This document shows positions 1-8,692 of a stretch of 64,000 nucleotides of DNA, piece after piece. A program made the translations under genes and the position numbers. The notes under the pieces are model-generated. The model had not been told where the DNA came from. It made no database searches and was given only the letters and a program-made list of their open reading frames with translations. The stretch is from positions 1 to 64,000 of the forward strand of contig CAVZIL010000003.1 of NCBI GenBank assembly GCA_963775505.1, in the 5' to 3' direction. Each line of letters begins with the position of its first letter. The stretch's first letter is position 1. Source of the DNA: JAIBJN01 sp963775505 (lineage in GTDB: Bacteria > Actinomycetota > Thermoleophilia > Gaiellales > Gaiellaceae).

Positions 1-2
1 CG

Positions 3-167
3 CTGTCGCTCCTGGGAGCCGGGTCGGTGAACGGCGACGCCGCCCGCGAGACGCTCGGCGCCGCCGTGAAGAACCGCGAGGACCAGGCCCGGGTCGAGGC
101 GGCCTGGGGCGAGCTCGTCGACTCAGGACCCCGTCTGGTGATGCCGTATCGCCTGATGGGGCACTAG
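3..167 (+). CDS. 3' end of an unidentified upstream gene (partial)
   Basis: The frame opens at the window edge and codes for 54 C-terminal residues ending in ...MPYRLMGH and a TAG stop. The last base of that TAG is the first base of the GTG start of the next gene, so the two are probably co-transcribed and translationally coupled. The composition (Ala, Arg, Glu rich with GC-rich third positions) matches the coding genes around it. The fragment is too short for me to name a family; an amino-acid metabolism function would fit the homoserine dehydrogenase that follows, but that is only context. Confidence 0.5.
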   Translation: MSLLGAGSVNGDAARETLGAAVKNREDQARVEAAWGELVDSGPRLVMPYRLMGH

Positions 168-1201
168 TGCGGATCTGGGTCGTCGGCCTCGGCACCGTCG
201 GCCGGTGGCTGCTGCGCACGCTCGACTCTCAGAGAGAGCAGCTCGAGCGGCGGTACGGGCTCGCCCCGGTGGTCGTGGGCGTCGCGAACGCCCGCCACGG
301 CTTCATTCACCGACCTGACGGCCTCGACCTTCCCACCATCCTCGCCCTGGCCGAGGACGGTCGACCGCTGACCGAGCATCCCGGTGTGAGCCACTGGCGG
401 GACGCGCTTGCCGGCCTCCAGGAGACCGAGGCGGACGTCCTCGTCGAGGTGACGCAGAGCCCGCCGACCGACGGCGAGCCGGGCTACGCGCACATGCGCG
501 AGGCGCTTGGCCGCGGGCTCCCGGTCGCAACCTCCAACAAGTGGCCGGTGGCGCGGCACGGCGTCGAGCTGCTCGAGCTCGCCGAGGCGAATGGCGCAGC
601 GTTCCGGGCCGAGTCCACGGTGATGTCCGGAACCCCCGTGCTCAGCACGCTGACGGGCGGTCTGGCCGGAGCGAGGCCGCTCGCCCTACGCGGGAGCCTC
701 AACGCGACCGCGAACGTCGTCCTCTCCGACATGGCAGCCGGCACGTCGTACGAAGACGCGCTTGTCGCGGCTCAGGAAGCTGGTCTCGCGGAGCGCGATC
801 CCGCCGCGGACGTCGAGGGACACGACACGGTTGCGAAGACGATGATCCTTGCCGCCCTCGTCTTCGGCATCCAGCTGCGCCCGGAACAGGTCGCCCGTCG
901 AGGGATCACGGACGTCGGAGACGAGGTGCGCGAGGCGGCTGCGACCGGCCTGAAGGTCAGGCTCGTGGCCACGCTGGAGCCCTCGCGCCCGGGCGAGCTC
1001 GCCGCCCGTGTGGAGCCGATCGCATTGGCTGGGGACGACCCGCTGGCGAATGTCGAGGGCGTCATGAACGCGGTCGTCTGCCGGGCCGACCCGATCGGAC
1101 AGGTTGTCGTCATCGGCCCCGGAGCCGGACCGGAGCTCGCCGGTCAGGGCGTCCTGAGCGACCTCATCGCGCACGCCGGTCGCCTGGCCGGACCCCGCTA
1201 G
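167..1201 (+). CDS. Homoserine dehydrogenase family protein
   Basis: Predicted NAD(P)-dependent oxidoreductase of 344 residues that would reduce aspartate semialdehyde to homoserine in the threonine/methionine branch. The N-terminus has the Rossmann loop GLGTVG at residues 7-12. The conserved SNKWPVA segment around residue 124 and the TVMSGTPVL and NATANVVLSDM motifs follow, then DVEGHDTVAKTMILAALVFG of the catalytic domain. The C-terminal GAGPELAGQGVLSDL corresponds to the end of the family core. It lacks the ACT regulatory domain found in the usual 430-residue enzymes, so feedback control by threonine is not expected. The GTG start overlaps the stop of the upstream gene by one base. Some short homologues act on related substrates, so substrate is inferred. 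Confidence 0.85.
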   Translation: MRIWVVGLGTVGRWLLRTLDSQREQLERRYGLAPVVVGVANARHGFIHRPDGLDLPTILALAEDGRPLTEHPGVSHWRDALAGLQETEADVLVEVTQSPPTDGEPGYAHMREALGRGLPVATSNKWPVARHGVELLELAEANGAAFRAESTVMSGTPVLSTLTGGLAGARPLALRGSLNATANVVLSDMAAGTSYEDALVAAQEAGLAERDPAADVEGHDTVAKTMILAALVFGIQLRPEQVARRGITDVGDEVREAAATGLKVRLVATLEPSRPGELAARVEPIALAGDDPLANVEGVMNAVVCRADPIGQVVVIGPGAGPELAGQGVLSDLIAHAGRLAGPR

Positions 1202-1209
1202 ACCCGTCT

Positions 1210-1361
1210 GAACTCGTCTCAAAATGAAGCCTTGTGCCGCCGGGCCGCGCTGCTCGCCCCGAGAGCGGCGTCCTCGGTCGCGCCCGTACTTAACGCTCCG
1301 CGTCCTTGTCTCGGAACGACCATCGCACCCCGACGGCGAAGCATCATTCTGAGACGAGTTC
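1210..1361. repeat. Dispersed inverted-repeat element, copy A
   Basis: The element is bounded by GAACTCGTCTCAAAATGA (1210-1227) and its near-perfect inverted partner TCATTCTGAGACGAGTTC (1344-1361), 17 of 18 positions pairing. The interior matches two other copies at 25069-25231 and 50906-51070, but this copy has lost the small central hairpin they carry. It sits between the convergent 3' ends of the homoserine dehydrogenase gene and the PLP decarboxylase gene, and the TAA stop of the latter directly abuts it. It could be a MITE-like mobile remnant, a bidirectional terminator or a structured RNA. Confidence 0.85.
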
Positions 1362-2741
1362 TTAGACCGACGTCGCGCGCGCGGCCGCGAACGCCGCGAT
1401 CGTGCGCTCGACGTCCTTCTCGCTCGTCTGCCAGTTCGAGACCGAGAAGCGGATCGCCTTGCGGCCGTTCCGGGTCGTGCCGCTCGTCCACGCCTCGCCG
1501 CTCGCCTGCACGGCGCTGAGGACGGCGTCGGTGCTCGCATCGTCCTCGAAGCGGATCAGAACCTGATTCAGCACGACGTCGTTCAGGACCTCGCAGCCGG
1601 GGAGCTCCGCGAGACCCTGGGCGAGCGAGCGCGCCCGGGAGCAGCTGCGCTCGACGAGATCCACGACGCCGGCCCGACCGAGCGAGCGGAGGGTCGCGTA
1701 GATCGGGAGCCCTCGGGCTCGGCGCGAGTGCTCGGGCCCGAAGTCCATCGCGTCGCGCGCGGAGTCGGCGTCGGCGTGCACGAGGTACGCGGACCTGACG
1801 CAGAGGGCGGTGCGATGCGATTCCGGGTGAGCGCAGAACGCGATTCCGGAGTCGAACGGGACGTTCAGCAGCTTGTGCGCGTCGGTCGCCCAGGAATCGG
1901 CGCGTTCGATGCCGGCTACGAGGTGACGCAGCGACGGACTGGCCGCCGCCCAGAGGCCGATCGCGCCGTCGACGTGGAGCCACGCGCCGGCCGCCGCGGA
2001 CGCGTCCGCCGCAGCGTGAAAGTCGTCGAAGGCGCCTGTGTTGATGTCGCCCGCCTGCACGCAGACGATCGTCGGCCCATCCGCCCGGCCGAGCTCGTCC
2101 CGGAGCGCTTCCATGACCATCCGGCCTTGCTCGTCCGCCTGGACCTCGCGGACGGACGCAGTGCCCATTCCGAGGAACCGGAGCGCCCGGTCGACCGTCG
2201 CATGCCGGTTCGCTCCGGCGACGACGCGGATGGGCGGCGCGCCGTTCAGGCCGTCACGTCCGACATCCCAGCCGGCACCGGCAAGGAGGTGCTGACGTGC
2301 GGCCGCCAGACAGGTGAAATGAGCCATCTGGCCGCCGGTGACGAATCCGAACGAGGCGTCGTCGGGCAGTCCGAGCAACTCCTTGACCCAGGCCCCGGCC
2401 ACCTCCTCGACGACGCCGGTCGCCGGCATGGGAAGCGTCAGACCGGAGTTCTGATCCCAGGCCGACGTGAGCCAGTCGGCCGCGATCGCCTCCGGAAAGG
2501 TCCCGCCGATGACGAAGCCGAAGAACCGACCGCTCGGCGTGGCCATGAGGCCCGGCTCGACGTCTCGGGCCAGCTTCTCGATCACCTCGAGCGGGTCGGA
2601 AGGCTGCTCGGGCAGCGGTCCGCCGAGCGCCGCGCGCAGCTCGTCGACCGTCGCCTCCGGCCCAACCGGCCGCTCGTCGAGCGAGTCCAGGAAGTCGGCT
2701 GCGATCTCCGCCGTGCGCTGAAGCAGGTCCCGCGTGCTCAT
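1362..2741 (-). CDS. Pyridoxal-dependent (group II) decarboxylase family protein
   Basis: A 459-residue PLP enzyme of the aromatic-L-amino-acid / glutamate / diaminobutyrate decarboxylase family. The cofactor-binding lysine is in SWATDAHKLLNVPFDSG. Other family marks are FVTGGQMAHFTCLAAAR near residue 135, the WLHVDGAIG strand with the PLP-contacting Asp and the N-terminal GLMATPSGRFFGFVIGG substrate region. The substrate cannot be read from the sequence: aromatic amino acids, 2,4-diaminobutyrate and glutamate are all handled by relatives. It is transcribed toward the homoserine dehydrogenase gene and its stop codon lies against repeat copy A. A TANNNT box 9 nt before the ATG, with no Shine-Dalgarno, suggests a leaderless transcript. 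Confidence 0.88.
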   Translation of the reverse strand: MSTRDLLQRTAEIAADFLDSLDERPVGPEATVDELRAALGGPLPEQPSDPLEVIEKLARDVEPGLMATPSGRFFGFVIGGTFPEAIAADWLTSAWDQNSGLTLPMPATGVVEEVAGAWVKELLGLPDDASFGFVTGGQMAHFTCLAAARQHLLAGAGWDVGRDGLNGAPPIRVVAGANRHATVDRALRFLGMGTASVREVQADEQGRMVMEALRDELGRADGPTIVCVQAGDINTGAFDDFHAAADASAAAGAWLHVDGAIGLWAAASPSLRHLVAGIERADSWATDAHKLLNVPFDSGIAFCAHPESHRTALCVRSAYLVHADADSARDAMDFGPEHSRRARGLPIYATLRSLGRAGVVDLVERSCSRARSLAQGLAELPGCEVLNDVVLNQVLIRFEDDASTDAVLSAVQASGEAWTSGTTRNGRKAIRFSVSNWQTSEKDVERTIAAFAAARATSV

Positions 2742-2750
2742 GATCGGGAG

Positions 2751-2756
2751 ACGCTA
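2751..2756 (-). promoter_or_regulatory. Putative -10 box for the PLP decarboxylase gene
   Basis: TAGCGT on the minus strand, 9 nt before the ATG at 2741, with no Shine-Dalgarno between. It matches the TANNNT form of actinobacterial -10 elements placed for a leaderless mRNA. The same hexamer occurs 7 nt before the gene starting at 26085. Confidence 0.4.
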
Positions 2757-2773
2757 TCGACACTCTTGCGACA

Positions 2774-3841
2774 ATGCGGGCAGTCGTGTCCGCGACCCTC
2801 TCCGCCGGCGATCCCGTCGAGGCGCTCGTCCGCTTCGGGCGCGCGCTCCGGGCTGCCGGTCTGCCCGTCGGGCCCGACCGGGTGGCCTCCTTCTCGCGCG
2901 CGGCCGTGCTCCTGCCTCCTGGCGAGCTCTACTGGGCCGGGCGGGCGACGCTGCTCTCCCGGCCCGACCAGATCGAGGTCTACGACGCGCTCTTCGCGGC
3001 GTTCTTCGGGCCGCCGACGCCCGCGCCCGGGCCGCCGATCCGGGTCCGCGTCGAGATGGAGGCCGAGGCAGACATGGGGCTCGCCAGCGCGGTCGAGATG
3101 CTGAAGGACAAGAGCTTCTCGCGCTGCTCGCGGGAGGAGCTCTCCCAGCTCGCCGAGCTGATGGACCGCATCGAGCTCTCGGTTCCGCGCCGGCGAACGC
3201 GGCGCCGCGAGACCGCCCGCGCCGGGACGCCCGACCTGCGCCGGACGCTACGGCGGTCGTTCAGAACGGGCGGAGAGCCGCTCGAGCGCGCCTGGCGCCG
3301 GCGGCGGAAGCGGCCGCGGCGCCTCGTCCTTCTGCTCGACGTCTCCGGCTCGATGGACGCCTACTCGCGCGCGCTCGTCATGTTCGCGCACGCGGCGCTC
3401 CGCTCCGACCGGCGCTGGGAGGCCTTCTGCTTCGGCACGCGGCTGACCCGCGTCACCCGCCAGCTCGACGGCGCCGACGCCGACGCGGCACTGGCCCGCG
3501 CCGCCGCCGAGGTGGTCGACTGGGACGGCGGCACCCGCATCGGCGAGTCGCTGAAGCGCTTCCTGGACGAGTACGGCCACTCGGGGCTTGCCCGCGGCGC
3601 GGTGGTCGTCCTCTGCTCGGACGGCCTCGAGGTCGGGGACCCCGACCTCCTCGCCGAGCAGATGGCGCGGCTCCACCGGCTGGCCTATCGCGTCGTCTGG
3701 CTCAACCCTCTCCAGGAAGACCCCGCGTACGAGCCGCTCGCGCGCGGCATGAAGGCCGCCCTCCCCCACGTCGACCACTTCGCCAGCGGCCACAGCCTGG
3801 CCAGCCTGGAGGAGGTCGGCGCCGCGCTGTCCCGCTGGTAG
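2774..3841 (+). CDS. CoxE-like VWA domain protein
   Basis: A 355-residue cytoplasmic protein with a C-terminal von Willebrand factor A domain. The metal-ion-dependent adhesion site DVSGS follows the strand RRLVLLL around residue 192, and WDGGTRIGESL supplies the MIDAS threonine. The family (CoxE, VWA_CoxE) works with MoxR-type AAA ATPases to insert metal into or activate enzymes such as molybdenum CO dehydrogenase. No MoxR gene is adjacent; the only molybdoenzyme in the window is at 55-58.7 kb. It begins 32 bp from the divergent decarboxylase start. The stop is directly followed by the stop of the opposing gene. Confidence 0.8.
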   Translation: MRAVVSATLSAGDPVEALVRFGRALRAAGLPVGPDRVASFSRAAVLLPPGELYWAGRATLLSRPDQIEVYDALFAAFFGPPTPAPGPPIRVRVEMEAEADMGLASAVEMLKDKSFSRCSREELSQLAELMDRIELSVPRRRTRRRETARAGTPDLRRTLRRSFRTGGEPLERAWRRRRKRPRRLVLLLDVSGSMDAYSRALVMFAHAALRSDRRWEAFCFGTRLTRVTRQLDGADADAALARAAAEVVDWDGGTRIGESLKRFLDEYGHSGLARGAVVVLCSDGLEVGDPDLLAEQMARLHRLAYRVVWLNPLQEDPAYEPLARGMKAALPHVDHFASGHSLASLEEVGAALSRW

Positions 3842-4375
3842 TCACGGAGCCCTCACCGCCCAGGTGCCCATGGTCGAGAACGAGCCTGAGCCAGCCGAGG
3901 TCACTCGCAGCACGGCGCCCCAGCGGGACGCAGTGTTCGGGACGCCCGTCGTCGGTCCGACTATCGAGTAGGCGGCGATGTTGGAAAACGCCGACTCGTA
4001 GAGGCAGAGGTGTCCGACCGCGGCCTGCGGGTTCGAGGGGCTTCCGGGACACGAAGCCGTCGGCGGGTCGCCGGCCTCGAGGAGATGCGGCGTCGGAGCC
4101 GAGCGGAGCGTGAATGGGAAGGAGACGTTCGCAGCCGAGAGACTCGCCGCCGGGGCGAGGTCTCTGATCACGTAGCTGCCGCGCATCGTCCGCCCGCGGG
4201 GCAGGTTCCCGCCCGGGAGGTAGCGCGCGTCCGCTTTCGGACGGATGTGCTGCTTCCAGTTGTGCGCCCACCCCGCCACGTGACCCGCGGCCGGCGTCGC
4301 GGCCATCACGACGCCGATCGCGATGCCGGCGGCGAGCAGCACGACGAGCCTCCACCTGCGTTCTCCCCGCTCCAT
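3842..4375 (-). CDS. Secreted or membrane-anchored protein of unknown function
   Basis: A 177-residue protein with an N-terminal signal or anchor segment (RRWRLVVLLAAGIAIGVVM) followed by a polar exported region. The ATG at 4375 is chosen over one 12 codons upstream because GAGGAGG lies seven bases before it. The mature part contains VAGWAHNWKQHIRPKADARYL and a late Cys pair, which I do not recognise as a named domain. The gene converges on the VWA gene with stop codons touching, so they are probably separate transcripts. Confidence 0.65.
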   Translation of the reverse strand: MERGERRWRLVVLLAAGIAIGVVMAATPAAGHVAGWAHNWKQHIRPKADARYLPGGNLPRGRTMRGSYVIRDLAPAASLSAANVSFPFTLRSAPTPHLLEAGDPPTASCPGSPSNPQAAVGHLCLYESAFSNIAAYSIVGPTTGVPNTASRWGAVLRVTSAGSGSFSTMGTWAVRAP

Positions 4376-4441
4376 GATCCTGACCTCCTCGTTGTCGGCA
4401 GAAGGCCTCATGGTCGCGCAGCGTGGCGATTGCTACAAGAG

Positions 4442-6907
4442 CTACCCGGTATTCCTGAGCGCCGCCGAGATTCCGGCGATCGAGCGGAGGAGCGGGCGCT
4501 TCACGTCCTCGTCGCCGGTCTCGCGCCAGCGGCGGAGGAGCTCGACCTGGATCGCGTTCATCGGGTCGACGTACGGGTTGCGGAGGCGAATCGAGCGCTG
4601 GATCACCGGGTGGCGGTCGAGGAGCTCGCGGGCCTCGACGATCTCGAGCACGGCCGCGGCCGTGCGCTCGTGCTCGGCGCGGATCGGCTCGTACAGGCTC
4701 GCGTCCTCGACGAGAGAGAGGTAGCCGGCGGCGATCTCCAGGCTCGACTTGGCCAGGGTCATCTCGAGGTTCTCGACGAGCGAGCGGAAGAAGGCCCAGC
4801 TGCGGTAGAGGCGCCGCAGCTCGGCGACGTCGGCGCCCGCGAACGCCGTGCCGCAGCCGAACCACGCAGGAAGAATGCAGCGGTTCTGCGTCCAGGCGAA
4901 GACCCACGGGATGGCGCGGAGTGAGGCCAGGAGCTCTCCACCCTCGGGTCGCCGGGCCGGCCGCGAGCCGATCTCGAGGAGCGCCAGCTCCTCGATCGGC
5001 GTGAAGCGGCGGAAGAACTCGGCGAAGCGCTCGTCCTCCCAGACGAGGCCGCGGTAGGAGGCGAACGCGGTCTCCGAGAGCACCTCGATCGTCTCGCGCG
5101 CGCCCTCGGGAGGGCGTGACCCCGCCACCTCCGGAAAGGCGGCCAAAGCGTGGCGGCCAGGGCCGCCTCGAGGTTCCGGTACGCGAGCCCGGGGAGGCCG
5201 TACTTGAAGGAGACCGTCTCCCCCTGCTCGGTGAGCTTGAGGCGGCCTGGCGGATGGCCCGCCGGCTGCGCGAGGATCGCGGCGTGGGTCGGCCCGCCGC
5301 CCCGCCCGGTGGAGCCGCCGCGCCCGTGGAAGATCGTCAGCTCGACCTCCCGCTCGGCGGCGAGCGCGGCGAGGCGCTCCTGCGCCCTGAAGATCTCCCA
5401 CTGCGCGGTGAGGTAGCCGCCGTCCTTCCCCGAGTCCGAGTAGCCGACCATGACCTCGAGCCGGCGGCCGCGCTGCTCGACGAGGCGGGCGAGATGGGGC
5501 TCGTCCAGCAGGGCCTCGACGATCGCGGGCGCCTCGCGGAGGTCGCGGATCGTCTCGAAGAGAGGAACCGGCGAGACGCGGGCGCCCGCCTCGGCGGCCA
5601 GGTCGACGAGATGGACAACGTCCTCGGCCGACCCCGTCCCGGAGACGATCACCGTGTCGACCGCTCCGTCGCCGTACTGCTCCTGCGCGGCGGCGACGGC
5701 ATGGAGCGCGCTTCGCACTCGCGGCGAGGGATCGCGAAGCTCGGCCGCATGGAAGCGGGCGTCGAGCTTGGCGACGTGGAAGCCGAAGAGCTCGACCCGC
5801 CGGCGAAGACCGGCCAGACGCCCGTCCGCGATCCGGCCGCCCCCGTGCGCGCGCAGGCTGCGGTCGATGACGTCGAGATCGGCCTGCAGCTCCTCGACCC
5901 GTCCGTAGCCCTCGTTGCCGAGCCGCCACCAGACGAAGCTCAGCTTGCGGCGGTAGGGCTCGTCGCGGTTCTGCTCGCCGATCTGCTCCGCGTAGGCGGG
6001 CAGCGTCGCGCTCGTCGCGGCCGATCGACTCCAGGAGCTCCTCGGAGACGCCGACGAGCGTCAGCGTCAGCCCCAGAGCCGCCGCCAGCTCGCGGACATC
6101 GGCGCGGTAGCGCGCGAGCGCCAGCGCGCGGGCCCGCTCGAGCGCCTCCTGGATCGTCTCCGGGCCGGCGTGCGGATTCCCGTCCATGTCGCCACCGATC
6201 CACGTCCCGAACGAGAGCGGGAGCGGAGCGCCCGGGACCGAGCCTCTGTAGGCGCCGACCAGCTCCTCGGCGGCGTCGAGCAGGCTGTGCTCGAAGAACC
6301 AGAGCCCGTGGCGGATCTCGTCGACGACCCGAGGTCGCTGCGGACGTACCTCGTCCGTCTGCCAGAGGACGGTGATCTCCTCGGCGGCGCGCTCCGCCAC
6401 GTCCGCGCCCGCGTCGAGCTCGGCCAGGAGCCCGCCCAGCCTGGCCTGCGCCTGGAGGATGGTGCGGCGCGTCGCCTCCGTCGGGTGGGCCGTGAGGACG
6501 AGCTCGAGGGACACGTGGCGCGCCGCGCGCGCAAGCGCGTCGTCGTCGATCCCGGCCTCCCGCAGCCGCCTGAACGCCTCGGCGAGCGACTCGCGCGGCA
6601 CGCCGGCCTCCCGCTCGATGTCCCGGCGGCGCCGAATGCGGTGCTGCTGCTCGGCGATGTTGGCGAGCTGGAAGAAGAGCGCGAACGCGCGCAGGATCTT
6701 CGTCTGCTCCGCGAGGTCGAGCTCGCCAACTTCCCGGGCGAGCTCCGCGCGGACCTCGGGATCACCGGTCTCGCGCGCACGCCGCGAGATCTGCCGGATC
6801 TCCTCCTCGCGCTCGAGCAGGTTCTCGCCCTCCTGCTCGACCATGACGCGCCCGAGCAGGTCGCCGAGCAGGCGGACGTCCCGGCGGAGCGGCGCGTCGG
6901 TCGCCAT
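4442..6907 (-). CDS. ppc: Phosphoenolpyruvate carboxylase, interrupted by two frameshifts
   Basis: Carboxylates PEP with bicarbonate to oxaloacetate, an anaplerotic step. The N-terminal part is in one frame (LVLTAHPTEATRRTI, IGGDMDGNPHAG). The middle part lies in another frame from about 6010 to about 5130 (GYSDSGKDGG, FHGRGGSTGRGGGPTH). The C-terminal part returns to the first frame (TQNRCILPAWFGCG, NPYVDPMNAIQ, ending ALRNTG). All catalytic motifs survive and the two shifts cancel, giving about 820 residues, slightly short for the family. Intact motifs on both sides of single-base shifts suggest sequence errors rather than a dead gene. The ATG at 6907 is 20 bp from the divergent amidohydrolase start. 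Confidence 0.88.
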   Translation of the reverse strand: MATDAPLRRDVRLLGDLLGRVMVEQEGENLLEREEEIRQISRRARETGDPEVRAELAREVGELDLAEQTKILRAFALFFQLANIAEQQHRIRRRRDIEREAGVPRESLAEAFRRLREAGIDDDALARAARHVSLELVLTAHPTEATRRTILQAQARLGGLLAELDAGADVAERAAEEITVLWQTDEVRPQRPRVVDEIRHGLWFFEHSLLDAAEELVGAYRGSVPGAPLPLSFGTWIGGDMDGNPHAGPETIQEALERARALALARYRADVRELAAALGLTLTLVGVSEELLESIGRDERDAARLRGADRRAEPRRALPPQAELRLVAARQRGLRTGRGAAGRSRRHRPQPARARGRPDRGRASGRSSPAGRALRLPRRQARRPLPCGRASRSLAASAKRAPCRRRRAGAVRRRSGRHGDRLRDGVGRGRCPSRRPGRRGGRPRLAGSSLRDDPRPPRGARDRRGPAGRAPSRPPRRAARPPARGHGRLLGLGEGRRLPHRAVGDLQGAGAPRRARRRAGGRADDLPRARRLHRAGRRADPRRDPRAAGGPSARPPQAHRAGGDGLLQVRPPRARVPEPRGGPGRHALAAFPEVAGSRPPEGARETIEVLSETAFASYRGLVWEDERFAEFFRRFTPIEELALLEIGSRPARRPEGGELLASLRAIPWVFAWTQNRCILPAWFGCGTAFAGADVAELRRLYRSWAFFRSLVENLEMTLAKSSLEIAAGYLSLVEDASLYEPIRAEHERTAAAVLEIVEARELLDRHPVIQRSIRLRNPYVDPMNAIQVELLRRWRETGDEDVKRPLLRSIAGISAALRNTG

Positions 6908-6915
6908 GGCATGAG

Positions 6916-6921
6916 AGATTA
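6916..6921 (-). promoter_or_regulatory. Putative -10 box for ppc
   Basis: TAATCT on the minus strand, 8 nt before the ppc ATG at 6907, with no ribosome-binding sequence in between. It lies in the 20-bp gap to the divergent amidohydrolase gene. Confidence 0.35.
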
Positions 6922-6927
6922 CGCGCC

Positions 6928-8259
6928 GTGAGGACGCTGTTCTCGAACGCGTACGTCGTCACCATGGACGACGCCGGCACCGAGATCGAGAACGCCTGGA
7001 TCCTGGTCGAGGACGGCTTCGTCGTCGAGGTCGGCGAGGGCTCCCCGCCGTTCGCACAGCACTTCGAGAACCTCGGCGGCGCGCTCGTCACGCCCGGCCT
7101 CGTCAATACGCACCACCACCTGTACCAGACGCTGACGCGCACCCGCGCCCAGCAGGCGGACCTCTTCAGCTGGCTCCGCGCCCTCTATCCGCTCTGGGCG
7201 CGCGTGGACGCCGAGGCCGAGTACGCGGCGGCGCGAACCGGCCTGGCGGAGCTCGTGCTCGCGGGGTGCACCACCGTCTTCGACCACCACTACGTCTTCC
7301 CGCCGGGCCGTGCGGGACTCGTCGAGGCCGAGATCCAGGCAGCGCGCGAGCTCGGAGTGCGGATCGTGGCGTCGCGGGGCTCGATGGACGTGGGCGAGTC
7401 GGAAGGGGGCCTCCCGCCGGACGATCTCGTGGAGGACATGGACGCGGTGCTGGCCGACACCGAAGGCCTGTTCGCGCTCCACGAGGAAGGGCCCGGGGCG
7501 TGGACGCAGATCGTGGTCGCGCCGTGCTCGCCGTTCTCCGTCTCGAAGCGGCTGATGACCGAGTCCGCGGCGCTCGCGCGGCGGCTCGGCCTGCGGCTGC
7601 ACACGCACCTGGCGGAGACCGTCGAGGAGGAGGACTACTGCCGGGGGCTCTTCGGGTGCCGTCCGGTCGAGTACCTCGAGCAGCTCGGCTGGCTCGCCGG
7701 CGACGTCTGGTGCGCGCATTGCGTCCACCTCTCGGACGAGGACGTGCGGGCGTTCGGCTCCGCGGGAGCCGGAGTCGCCCACTGCCCCACGTCGAACCTA
7801 CGGCTCGGGGCCGGGGTGGCGCCCGTGCGGGCGATGATCGACGCCGGCGTCCCGGTCGGCCTCGGCGTTGACGGCTCGGCCTCGAACGAGCGCAGCGACC
7901 TCTCCGCGGAGGTCAAGCAGGCGCTCCTGGTCGCCCGCGGGCGCGACGGCCCCGAGGCTCTGACGGTGCGGGAAGCCCTCTGGCTCGGCACGCGCGGGGG
8001 CGCCGACGTCCTCGGCCGCCGCGACCTCGGCTCGCTCGAGCCCGGCAAGTGCGCCGATTTCGCCGTCTGGAGCATGGAGGGGCTCGAGTTCGGCGGCGCC
8101 GACGACGTCGTCGCGGCGCTCGTCCTCTCGGGCCCGCACCGGGCGGAACGGGTCTACGTGGGCGGGGAGCCGGCCGTCCTCAACGGACAGCTCGCGCTCG
8201 CCGACGAGCGCGAGATCGCCGCCGCCCACCGCGTGCAGGCGGCCCGCTTCCTCTCCTGA
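6928..8259 (+). CDS. 8-oxoguanine deaminase-like amidohydrolase
   Basis: A 443-residue TIM-barrel amidohydrolase of the ATZ/TRZ group. Metal and substrate ligands visible are VNTHHHLYQT after the first strand, LHTHLAET in the middle, AHCVHLS, and GLGVDGSASNERSD with the catalytic Asp. The GVDGSASNE form is typical of 8-oxoguanine deaminase, which turns 8-oxoguanine into urate. Guanine or S-adenosylhomocysteine deamination by relatives cannot be excluded. Urate as product would link it to the uricase operon 2 kb downstream. The GTG start opens directly opposite ppc. Confidence 0.8.
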   Translation: MRTLFSNAYVVTMDDAGTEIENAWILVEDGFVVEVGEGSPPFAQHFENLGGALVTPGLVNTHHHLYQTLTRTRAQQADLFSWLRALYPLWARVDAEAEYAAARTGLAELVLAGCTTVFDHHYVFPPGRAGLVEAEIQAARELGVRIVASRGSMDVGESEGGLPPDDLVEDMDAVLADTEGLFALHEEGPGAWTQIVVAPCSPFSVSKRLMTESAALARRLGLRLHTHLAETVEEEDYCRGLFGCRPVEYLEQLGWLAGDVWCAHCVHLSDEDVRAFGSAGAGVAHCPTSNLRLGAGVAPVRAMIDAGVPVGLGVDGSASNERSDLSAEVKQALLVARGRDGPEALTVREALWLGTRGGADVLGRRDLGSLEPGKCADFAVWSMEGLEFGGADDVVAALVLSGPHRAERVYVGGEPAVLNGQLALADEREIAAAHRVQAARFLS

Positions 8260-8387
8260 GCCAAGTCCCCCGCGGACACGCCCGGGGCCTGACCCCGGAC
8301 ATGGCCGTTCGGGCGGGACATGCCGGGGAGCGGATCTCATCCGCCCTGCAAAGCGCCCGCACGGCCGTCCCCAGGCGGCTGCTTCGG

Positions 8388-8418
8388 CCGCGTCCAGGTG
8401 CCTGGCACCGGGACGCGG
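8388..8418. repeat. REP-like palindrome in the 8260-8446 intergenic region
   Basis: CCGCGTCCAGGTGCC and GGCACCGGGACGCGG pair around a single T, a 15-bp stem with one mismatch. The same 187-bp gap holds the imperfect palindrome GGGGCCTGACCCC (about 8283-8295) and three GGACATG words (8298, 8317 and 8427). This looks like a REP-type cluster downstream of the amidohydrolase gene. It may act as a transcript end, but no T-run follows. Confidence 0.55.
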
Positions 8419-8446
8419 CTCAGAGGGACATGCCCGCCGGGGGGTG

Positions 8447-8641
8447 TTACGACGCTTCGGGCTCGGGCAAGTCGTCCCCGTCGGCCGGGACTCCGCCCTC
8501 GCCTGCCTCGACCGCCTTCTCCGCCGCCGCGGCCTGCTTCCGCGCTTCCTTCTTCTCCCGCTTGCGCTCGCGCTTCTCTTGCAGCGCGCGCTCCCGCGCC
8601 AGCTTGGCCATGGTCGTCTGTCGCTTCGAGCTCGAACCCAT
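8447..8641 (-). CDS. Small highly basic then acidic protein
   Basis: A 64-residue product: a lysine/arginine-rich helix (RERALQEKRERKREKKEARK) followed by an acidic tail DGDDLPEPEAS. No membrane segment or signal is visible. Strong charge patterning and codon use like the neighbours support a real gene, and small basic proteins of this type are common in actinobacteria, but I assign no function. RNA or ribosome association would be a guess. Confidence 0.6.
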   Translation of the reverse strand: MGSSSKRQTTMAKLARERALQEKRERKREKKEARKQAAAAEKAVEAGEGGVPADGDDLPEPEAS

Positions 8642-8692
8642 GCCCTGAACGGTACCCGGACCGGCGGCCGGCGCGCCTCAGGCGACGGCCGG

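Noticed and set aside
1210..1361. Repeat element as a coding gene
   Set aside because: Frames through it (for example with LRRRGAMVVPRQGR) exist in the copies but are short, differ by indels and lack starts with ribosome-binding sites; the paired ends explain the conservation better.
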